A program made the position numbers and the translations under genes. A stretch of DNA of 11,646 nt from Alphaproteobacteria bacterium (GTDB lineage Bacteria; Pseudomonadota; Alphaproteobacteria; Rhizobiales; Beijerinckiaceae): positions 1 through 11,646 of the forward strand of contig RFXE01000035.1 in the NCBI GenBank assembly GCA_009921785.1, in the 5' to 3' direction. Below the pieces are notes generated by a model, which saw nothing but the letters and a program-made list of their open reading frames with translations, had not been told where the DNA came from and did not search any database. Shown piece by piece: positions 6,225 through 11,646 of this stretch; position 1 is the first letter of the stretch; each line of letters starts with the position of its first letter.

Positions 6225-6233
6225 TGTGGAAAA
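6225..6233 (-). promoter_or_regulatory. DnaA-box-like 9-mer upstream of dnaB
   Basis: TGTGGAAAA on the plus strand is TTTTCCACA on the minus strand, which fits the relaxed DnaA-box consensus TTWTNCACA. It lies 90 nt before the gene for the replicative helicase. A single copy could be chance; regulation of dnaB by DnaA is inference. Confidence 0.3.
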
Positions 6234-6322
6234 CGGGCACGCCTTGAATAGAATCATAACCAAGCCGTGATTCGTCAGGCAGCTTCAGCGTAAAGCTCCT
6301 GCGATAGAAACCGGATTGTCCC

Positions 6323-7801
6323 ATGTCATCTGTTGTCCGCCTCGCTGATATCGAAACGCCCTATCGCGTCCCGCCCCACAATGTGGAGGCCGAACAAGCT
6401 TTGCTTGGCGCAATCCTTGTCAATAACGATGCCTATTTTCGCGTTTCAGATTTTCTAGAGCCCACGCATTTTTCGGAAGAGCTGCATCGCCGCATCTATG
6501 ATATTTTGCAGCAATTGATCCGCGCCGGAAAACTGGCAACGCCTGTGACGCTCAAATCCTTTGTGGGCGATCAGGATTTGGGTGGCATGACCGTGCCGCA
6601 ATATCTCGCGCGCTTGGCAGCTGAAGCAACAACCGTAGTCAATGCAGAAGCCTATGGTCGAACGATCTATGATCTCGCGATGCGCCGTCAGCTGATCAAT
6701 ATCGGCGAAGAGATGGTGAATGTCGCTTATGACGCACCGGTTGATGATCATCCGCGCAAACAGATCGAAGACGCCGAGCGTCGCCTCTATGAATTGGCCG
6801 AACAAGGTCGTTACGATGGCGGCTTTCAGGATTTCTCGAGTGCTTTGCGCAATGCGGTTGATCTCGCTGCCGAAGCGTTTCGGCGCGATAGAAAATTATC
6901 GGGCGTCGCAACCGGTCTCTCTGATCTCGATCGCATGCTCGGCGGCTTGCAATCGTCAGATTTGATTATCGTCGCGGGTCGTCCGGGTATGGGTAAAACC
7001 GCACTCGCCACGAATATCGCGTTCAATATTGCGCGCGCTTATGCGCATGAAAAAAACAAAGACGGCAGTGTCAAACGGCTTGATGGCGGCATCGTTGGTT
7101 TCTTCTCACTCGAAATGTCGGCTGAGCAATTGGCGACTCGTATCATCGCCGAGCAATCGGGTGTGCCGTCTTATAAAATCCGTCGCGGTGAAATTCAGGA
7201 ACAGGATTTTTCTAAAATCGCCGATGCTGCGCGCGAGATGGAACGTATTCCCTTCTATATCGATGAGACCGGCGGCATCTCAATTGCGCAACTTGTTGCT
7301 CGTGCACGCCGCTTGAAGCGCCAGAAGGGCCTTGATGTTCTCGTGGTTGACTATTTGCAACTGCTATCGGGCTCAGCACGTAAAGGAGACAACCGCGTGC
7401 AAGAACTAACGGAGATCACCACAGGCCTCAAAGCACTTGCCAAAGAATTGAATGTCCCTGTTGTCGCGCTCTCACAGCTTTCGCGTCAGGTCGAACAACG
7501 TGACGACAAACGTCCGCAACTCTCCGACTTGCGTGAATCGGGCTCGATCGAGCAAGACGCCGATATTGTGCTCTTCGTGTTTCGTGAAGAATATTATTTA
7601 AAAAACAAAGAGCCCAAAATGGGCACGGAAGAATATTTCAAATGGCAGACGGAAATGGAGCAAGTTCATGGCCGCGCCGAAGTGATCATCGGCAAGCAAC
7701 GTCACGGACCGACCGGTACGGTGACATTACAATTCGATGCTGAAGTCACACGCTTCTCGACGCTCATCAGCGATGACCGTATTCCGGAAAGGATCGAGTG
7801 A
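6323..7801 (+). CDS. dnaB: Replicative DNA helicase DnaB
   Basis: Hexameric 5'-3' helicase that unwinds DNA at the replication fork. The 492-aa protein is full length. The N-terminal domain, which contacts primase, opens with PPHNVEAEQALLGAIL (residues 17-32). The RecA-like ATPase domain has Walker A GRPGMGKT (219-226), FSLEMSAEQLATR (261-273), Walker B LVVDYLQLL (340-348), LSQLSRQVEQR and RESGSIEQDADI (404-415), and the arginine-finger region KQRHGPTGT (458-466). A 15-residue insertion after Walker A (about 241-256) and another around 428-449 are usual in alphaproteobacterial DnaB. No intein is present. The start is fixed by conservation; the ribosome-binding site is weak (CCGGA at 6311-6315). 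alr begins one base after the stop, so the two form an operon. Confidence 0.98.
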   Translation: MSSVVRLADIETPYRVPPHNVEAEQALLGAILVNNDAYFRVSDFLEPTHFSEELHRRIYDILQQLIRAGKLATPVTLKSFVGDQDLGGMTVPQYLARLAAEATTVVNAEAYGRTIYDLAMRRQLINIGEEMVNVAYDAPVDDHPRKQIEDAERRLYELAEQGRYDGGFQDFSSALRNAVDLAAEAFRRDRKLSGVATGLSDLDRMLGGLQSSDLIIVAGRPGMGKTALATNIAFNIARAYAHEKNKDGSVKRLDGGIVGFFSLEMSAEQLATRIIAEQSGVPSYKIRRGEIQEQDFSKIADAAREMERIPFYIDETGGISIAQLVARARRLKRQKGLDVLVVDYLQLLSGSARKGDNRVQELTEITTGLKALAKELNVPVVALSQLSRQVEQRDDKRPQLSDLRESGSIEQDADIVLFVFREEYYLKNKEPKMGTEEYFKWQTEMEQVHGRAEVIIGKQRHGPTGTVTLQFDAEVTRFSTLISDDRIPERIE

Positions 7802-7802
7802 T

Positions 7803-8942
7803 ATGGTATTATCCGCCCTGCTTGCGGATGATCCGACCGCCGCTCTGCTTACAATCGATCTGAACGCGCTCAAGGCCAATTATCGTCTCATTGCTGGGCG
7901 CGTCGCGCCCGCAAAAGCAAGCGCGAATATCAAAGCGAATGCCTATGGTCTCGGCATTGATCTTGTTGTTCCAGCACTCGTTGAAGCGGGCTGTCAGCAT
8001 TTTTTTGTTGCGACATTGTCTGAAGGCGTCGCCGCGCGGCATAATGCGCAAGACGCAACAATTTTTATATTGAATGGATTCCCGAAGAACGCAGCTGATA
8101 TTTACGAGACGTATCGTTTAACCGCTGTGTTGGGCGCGGAAGACGAGATCATCGAATTTGAAACCGCACTCAAAGCGGGGAAAAAACTTCTCCCCCCTGC
8201 GCTTCACATTGATACAGGCATGGCGCGCTTAGGGCTCTCGCTCGAAGAGGCGCACTCATATGCTGCCCGGCGCGCAACGGAAAAAGCACCGCTCTCTTTA
8301 TCGCTTCTAATCACTCATTTTGTTGAAAGCGAAATGCGTTCTTCGTCTGTGACGGAAAATCAAATCGCACTTTTCGAAAAGCTTCGCGCTTTGTTTCCCG
8401 GCGTTCCGGCGAGCCTTTCGAATTCATCTGGTGTGTTTCTTAATAAGAACATCTCGTATGATCTCGTGCGTCCTGGCTATGCGCTTTATGGCGGCAATCC
8501 TTTTTTGGATGAACCAAATCCAATGCAGCCGGTGATCCGTCTTGAAGCCCCCATCATTCAGACGCGCAGAATTCCAAAAGGTACAAAGATTGGCTATGGC
8601 GGAGAAATCACGGTTACGCGCGACAGCGTTATTGCGACTTTGTCCATCGGTTATGGTGATGGCTATCCACGCGGCGCGAAGAATACGGATATCAAACAGG
8701 GCGCGGACTGCCTGATCGCTGGTCAACGCTGCAAAATCCTCGGCCGCGTTTCGATGGATCTTGTGATGGCCGATATCACCGATTGCCCTGATGGATTGGT
8801 TCAACGCGGCATGATGGCCACGATGATCGGCGACGAGATAACGCTTGATGAAGTTGCAGCCAAATCAGGAACGATCGGCTATGAGATTCTCGTTCATCTC
8901 GGGCCCCGATTCCGGCGGCGCATTCTTCCGACCAAGGATTGA
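7803..8942 (+). CDS. alr: Alanine racemase
   Basis: PLP-dependent enzyme interconverting L- and D-alanine, supplying D-Ala for peptidoglycan. From the ATG at 7803 it is 379 aa, a normal length. The N-terminal barrel carries the PLP lysine Lys44 in ANIKANAYGLG; HIDTGMARLG (135-144) and RPGYALYG (223-230) are conserved blocks. The C-terminal domain has the second catalytic base Tyr284 in SIGYGDGYPRG, and GRVSMDL (314-320). The Shine-Dalgarno GGAAAGGA at 7786-7793 lies inside the end of dnaB and is correctly spaced to 7803. A longer frame from 7737 would only overlap dnaB and adds no family sequence. The 1-nt gap to dnaB implies translational coupling. One alr copy here suggests the biosynthetic form, but a catabolic dadX elsewhere cannot be excluded. 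Confidence 0.96.
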   Translation: MVLSALLADDPTAALLTIDLNALKANYRLIAGRVAPAKASANIKANAYGLGIDLVVPALVEAGCQHFFVATLSEGVAARHNAQDATIFILNGFPKNAADIYETYRLTAVLGAEDEIIEFETALKAGKKLLPPALHIDTGMARLGLSLEEAHSYAARRATEKAPLSLSLLITHFVESEMRSSSVTENQIALFEKLRALFPGVPASLSNSSGVFLNKNISYDLVRPGYALYGGNPFLDEPNPMQPVIRLEAPIIQTRRIPKGTKIGYGGEITVTRDSVIATLSIGYGDGYPRGAKNTDIKQGADCLIAGQRCKILGRVSMDLVMADITDCPDGLVQRGMMATMIGDEITLDEVAAKSGTIGYEILVHLGPRFRRRILPTKD

Positions 8943-8950
8943 TCTTTTTC

Positions 8951-10345
8951 ATGGCGAAACGAACAGCCAGTTTCATCTGTCAGGCATGCGGCGCGGTCTA
9001 TAACCGCTGGCAGGGCAAATGCGACGCGTGCGGCGAATGGAGCACTCTTTCGGAGGAAGCGGCGTCAGCACCCCTTCCCGGCTCGTCAGGTCCCTCGCGC
9101 GGGAAAAAGGGGCGTATCTTTCCGCTTGAAGGCTTGGTCGGTGATTCAACGGAATCGCCGCGTATGCCGAGCGGTATCGGCGAACTCGATCGGGTAACCG
9201 GTGGCGGTTTTGTGCCGGGCTCCGTCATTCTCCTCGGTGGTGATCCCGGCATCGGCAAATCAACGCTTTTGATGCAGGCCTCGGCCGCCCTCGCCAATAA
9301 AGGCGAGCGGGTGGTCTATATCTCGGGCGAAGAAGCGACAGGTCAGGTGCGTTTGCGCGCCGAGCGTTTGGGTCTCAGTCAGGCCAAGGTCGAACTCGCC
9401 TCGGAAACCAATGTCGAGGATATCATCGCGACCCTCTCAAAGGGTCCGGCCCCTCGATTGGTGATCATCGATTCAATTCAGACCATGTGGTCGGACACGG
9501 TCGACTCCGCCCCCGGCACGGTGACGCAAGTGCGTGGCTCGGCACAGTCTTTGATCCGCTACGCCAAAACGAGCGGCGCCAGCGTCATCCTTGTCGGCCA
9601 CGTCACCAAAGACGGCCAGATTGCTGGTCCACGCGTCGTGGAGCATATGGTCGATGCGGTCGCTTCCTTTGAAGGCGATGGCGCGCAGCATTTCCGCATT
9701 TTACGTGCGGCCAAAAACCGCTTTGGCCCGACAGACGAGATCGGCGTTTTCGAAATGACGGGGCTGGGCTTACGTGAAGTGACCAATCCCTCGGCGCTCT
9801 TTCTTGAAGGGCGCGACACTGAATCCGCTGGCACAGCCGTATTTGCCGGCATGGAAGGTACGCGACCTGTTCTTGTTGAATTTCAAGCGCTTGTTGCCGC
9901 CTCTTCACTTGGTACACCAAGGCGTGCGGTTGTCGGCTGGGACCAAAGTCGCCTCTCTATGATCCTTGCGGTTCTTGAAGCGCATGGCGGATTGAAGCTC
10001 GGCGGCTATGATGTCTATCTCAATGTGGCGGGCGGACTGAAAATTGATGAACCTGCTGCAGATGCTGCTGCCGCCGCAGCACTCATTTCCTCGTTAAGCG
10101 CGACACCTTTACCCGCGACGCGCGTTTATATGGGTGAGGTTGGTCTAACAGGAGCGCTGCGCCCTGTAGGTCAAGTGGCGGCCCGCCTCAAAGAGGCCGC
10201 AAAGCTCGGCTTTGCCTCGGCCGTTATTCCAAAAGCGGGGGCGGAAGCCGCAGGCCCCTCTCCGCTCTCGGTGGCATCAATCGCCGATGCGGCCGATCTG
10301 GTCGCCTCGATCATTGCGGGAAAGAAGGCGTCGCGCGCAGGGTAA
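8951..10345 (+). CDS. radA: DNA repair protein RadA
   Basis: RecA-related hexameric helicase that helps process recombination intermediates and extend D-loops. The 464-aa protein has all family parts in order. These are a zinc finger with Cys10, Cys13, Cys24 and Cys27; Walker A GDPGIGKST (97-105); Walker B VIIDS (171-175); and the RadA-specific motif KNRFG (255-259). The C-terminal domain (about 290-464) resembles the Lon protease fold but has no Lon catalytic serine context, as is normal for RadA. The ATG at 8951 gives the standard MAKRTASFICQACG start; AAGGA at 8934-8938 overlaps the end of alr. A TTG at 8939 would add only four residues and is unlikely. The gap to alr is 8 nt, so it is probably part of the dnaB-alr-radA transcript. 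Confidence 0.96.
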   Translation: MAKRTASFICQACGAVYNRWQGKCDACGEWSTLSEEAASAPLPGSSGPSRGKKGRIFPLEGLVGDSTESPRMPSGIGELDRVTGGGFVPGSVILLGGDPGIGKSTLLMQASAALANKGERVVYISGEEATGQVRLRAERLGLSQAKVELASETNVEDIIATLSKGPAPRLVIIDSIQTMWSDTVDSAPGTVTQVRGSAQSLIRYAKTSGASVILVGHVTKDGQIAGPRVVEHMVDAVASFEGDGAQHFRILRAAKNRFGPTDEIGVFEMTGLGLREVTNPSALFLEGRDTESAGTAVFAGMEGTRPVLVEFQALVAASSLGTPRRAVVGWDQSRLSMILAVLEAHGGLKLGGYDVYLNVAGGLKIDEPAADAAAAAALISSLSATPLPATRVYMGEVGLTGALRPVGQVAARLKEAAKLGFASAVIPKAGAEAAGPSPLSVASIADAADLVASIIAGKKASRAG

Positions 10346-10370
10346 AGACCCCGCAGTTGACGAAAGAGGC

Positions 10371-10399
10371 GTGACGCGGCCCTTGGCTGCGATTATAAG
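10371..10399 (+). promoter_or_regulatory. Candidate promoter of cvpA(-purF)
   Basis: GTGACG at 10371-10376 and TATAAG at 10394-10399 are separated by exactly 17 nt and match the sigma-70 consensus at 4 of 6 and 5 of 6 positions. Transcription would begin near 10406, giving a short leader of about 35 nt before cvpA. The 95-nt radA-cvpA gap, much larger than the gaps before it, supports a separate promoter. Confidence 0.45.
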
Positions 10400-10440
10400 C
10401 GCCGGGTTGCTCGCGAAGCATCAAAGGAAATGGAAGAGAG

Positions 10441-11022
10441 ATGAGCCAACTACCGATCAGCCTGCTCGATCTACTTGTGATCGGCATTGTTCTCCTCTCG
10501 GCGTTGCTGGCCTCCGTTCGCGGCTTCACGCGCGAGGTTCTTGCCATTGGCTCATGGGTGATTGCAGCCGTTGCGGCCTATGCCTTCCATCCGCAAGTTC
10601 TGGCCTTCTTGGAACCGCATATTGCCAATCGCCAGATTGCGCTCGCGGCTGCCATTGCCGCTGTGTTTCTGGTCACGCTTGTGATCGTTACGATGATCAC
10701 CGTGAAATTGTCGGATGCTATTCTCGATTCAAGCATTGGCGCGCTTGATCGCACGCTCGGCTTTTTATTCGGTGCGGCACGAGGTTTTCTGATCGCCGCC
10801 GTTGCGTTCCTGTTCTTCGACAAGCTCGTTGGCGAGAAACAATATCCGGACTGGGTCCGCGACGCGAAAATGCGCCCCCTTCTCAAAGAATCAGGCGACC
10901 AGCTCATTGCACTTTTGCCGACTGACGCGGGCTTTCTCGAAAAACTGAAGGCCAAGGCGATTTCAGGAGCAACTCCCGCAGAGGGGCAATCCGGACAGGA
11001 TGGGCAGCCCAAAACCCCCTGA
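10441..11022 (+). CDS. cvpA: CvpA family inner-membrane protein
   Basis: Small membrane protein of 193 aa from the CvpA family. The family was named for colicin V production in E. coli, but its broader role concerns the cell envelope and is not settled. Four hydrophobic segments are visible, at about residues 6-25, 30-48, 61-85 and 102-123. The family hallmark RGFTREVLAIGSW (28-40) follows the first. The C-terminal third is soluble and ends in a low-complexity tail rich in G, Q and P. The purine-rich stretch AAGGAAATGGAAGAGAG just before the ATG at 10441 supplies a ribosome-binding site. It precedes purF, as in E. coli, where cvpA and purF share an operon. Confidence 0.93.
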   Translation: MSQLPISLLDLLVIGIVLLSALLASVRGFTREVLAIGSWVIAAVAAYAFHPQVLAFLEPHIANRQIALAAAIAAVFLVTLVIVTMITVKLSDAILDSSIGALDRTLGFLFGAARGFLIAAVAFLFFDKLVGEKQYPDWVRDAKMRPLLKESGDQLIALLPTDAGFLEKLKAKAISGATPAEGQSGQDGQPKTP

Positions 11023-11087
11023 GCGCGCCTAATTGAGCTCCAACGCCTCAGCATTCCACCTAGGTTGTTGAAGGCGGTTTATACAAG

Positions 11088-11116
11088 TTGCAAACGCCGG
11101 ACTGAAAGCGCATATC
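11088..11116 (+). promoter_or_regulatory. Weak promoter candidate for purF
   Basis: TTGCAA at 11088-11093 and CATATC at 11111-11116 are 17 nt apart, with 4 of 6 and 3 of 6 matches to consensus. If real, it would give a purF leader of about 20 nt. Co-transcription with cvpA across the 119-nt gap is an alternative; no terminator is seen in that gap. Confidence 0.22.
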
Positions 11117-11141
11117 TCCGCCGCAACAGCCGGGATTTCCG

Positions 11142-11646
11142 ATGACAAACGAGCTCTTCGACCTCGACGCCGATCGTCTCAAGGAAGAATGCGGCGTATT
11201 CGGCATTTATGGCCATCCGGACGCCGCGGCAATTACCGCGCTCGGCCTGCATGCGCTCCAGCATCGTGGCCAGGAAGCCGCCGGCATTGTGAGCTTCGAC
11301 GGGCGTCGCTTTCACTCTGAGCGTCGCATGGGCCTCGTGGGCGACAATTTTTCAAAACGCTCCGTGATGGATCGCCTGACGGGTAATGCCGCGATTGGCC
11401 ATACGCGCTACTCTACAACGGGCGAAACAATTTTACGCAATGTGCAGCCGCTCTTTGCCGAGCTTGATGGCGGGGGGTTTGCTGTTGCTCATAATGGCAA
11501 CATCACAAATGGCATTTCACTGCGTCGCGAGCTTATTCGCAACGGCGCGATTTACCAATCAACGAGCGACACCGAAGTCGTGCTTCATCTCGTTGCCGGT
11601 TCAAAGAAAACAAAATTTGTCGACCGCTTCATCGAAGCCATCATGC
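11142..11646 (+). CDS. purF: Amidophosphoribosyltransferase PurF (5' part)
   Basis: First committed enzyme of purine synthesis, transferring glutamine amide nitrogen to PRPP to give phosphoribosylamine. The frame runs open from the ATG at 11142 to the window edge, 168 codons, and covers most of the N-terminal Ntn glutaminase domain. The nucleophile is Cys17 in EECGVFGIYGH, with 16 residues before it that would be removed as a propeptide. LHALQHRGQEAAGI (residues 36-49), HTRYSTTG, HNGNITNG and the STSDTEV aspartate complete the active site. The propeptide places it with the B. subtilis-type enzymes, which also carry an Fe-S cluster; the cluster cysteines would lie outside the window. An in-frame TGA at 11103-11105 and no other start codon fix the ATG. 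The ribosome-binding site is weak. The gene is cut by the window end, not broken. Confidence 0.96.
   Translation, partial: MTNELFDLDADRLKEECGVFGIYGHPDAAAITALGLHALQHRGQEAAGIVSFDGRRFHSERRMGLVGDNFSKRSVMDRLTGNAAIGHTRYSTTGETILRNVQPLFAELDGGGFAVAHNGNITNGISLRRELIRNGAIYQSTSDTEVVLHLVAGSKKTKFVDRFIEAIM

Noticed and set aside
7737..7802. Extended alr start inside dnaB
   Set aside because: The extra 22 residues are an out-of-frame reading of dnaB; the ATG at 7803 has a well-spaced Shine-Dalgarno and gives the usual alanine racemase N-terminus.
8939..8950. TTG start for radA overlapping alr
   Set aside because: It adds only four residues before MAKRTASFICQACG, the normal RadA start.
9473..9920. Open frames on the minus strand within radA
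   Set aside because: They overlap conserved RadA coding sequence, have no start context, and show no recognisable sequence.
11023..11141. Terminator between cvpA and purF
   Set aside because: Only imperfect pairing (GCCT/AGGC over a long loop) and no T-run were found, so readthrough from cvpA is as likely.
1..11646. Hidden mobile element, CRISPR array, tRNA/rRNA or defence system
   Set aside because: No direct-repeat arrays, transposase or integrase motifs, tRNA-like cloverleafs or rRNA stretches were seen; the genes are a conserved housekeeping series with uniform composition.

Overview
This window looks like core chromosome of an alphaproteobacterium, most likely order Hyphomicrobiales (Rhizobiales). 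The basis is gene order: rpsF-rpsR-DUF2232-rplI-dnaB-alr-radA-cvpA-purF is a familiar alphaproteobacterial run. The protein sequences (long L9, short-form IlvD, PurF with a propeptide) fit that group. Base composition is moderately GC-rich, in the mid-50s percent by eye. No genus can be named safely.

Layout. On the minus strand, 32-1762 is ilvD (dihydroxy-acid dehydratase, branched-chain amino acid synthesis). It is divergent from mntH at 2091-3413, an Nramp-type Mn(II)/Fe(II) importer. The 328-nt gap between them holds several inverted repeats and an odd mini-ORF directly before mntH. All genes from 2091 onward are on the plus strand. After a 255-nt leader/promoter region come rpsF (3669-4127), rpsR (4127-4378, 1-nt overlap), a hairpin, a DUF2232 membrane protein (4537-5520) and rplI (5542-6102), closed by a strong rho-independent terminator at 6130-6157. 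A 220-nt gap with an inverted repeat and a DnaA-box-like 9-mer leads to dnaB (6323-7801). Then come alr (7803-8942, one base after dnaB), radA (8951-10345), cvpA (10441-11022, with its own promoter candidate) and the 5' part of purF (11142 to the window end).

How the genes work together: S6, S18 and L9 are ribosomal proteins. DnaB is the replicative helicase and RadA a recombination helicase. Alr makes D-alanine for peptidoglycan. CvpA is an inner-membrane protein often found beside purF, and PurF starts purine synthesis. The cluster is growth housekeeping; ilvD and mntH are unrelated neighbours at its edge.

No mobile element, CRISPR array, tRNA, rRNA, phage gene or defence system was seen. 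I found no convincing new system. The best leads are regulatory: an in-frame amber codon between a strong Shine-Dalgarno and the mntH ATG, a 60-nt adenine-free tract in the rpsF leader, an internal hairpin before the DUF2232 gene, and a DnaA-box-like site upstream of dnaB.
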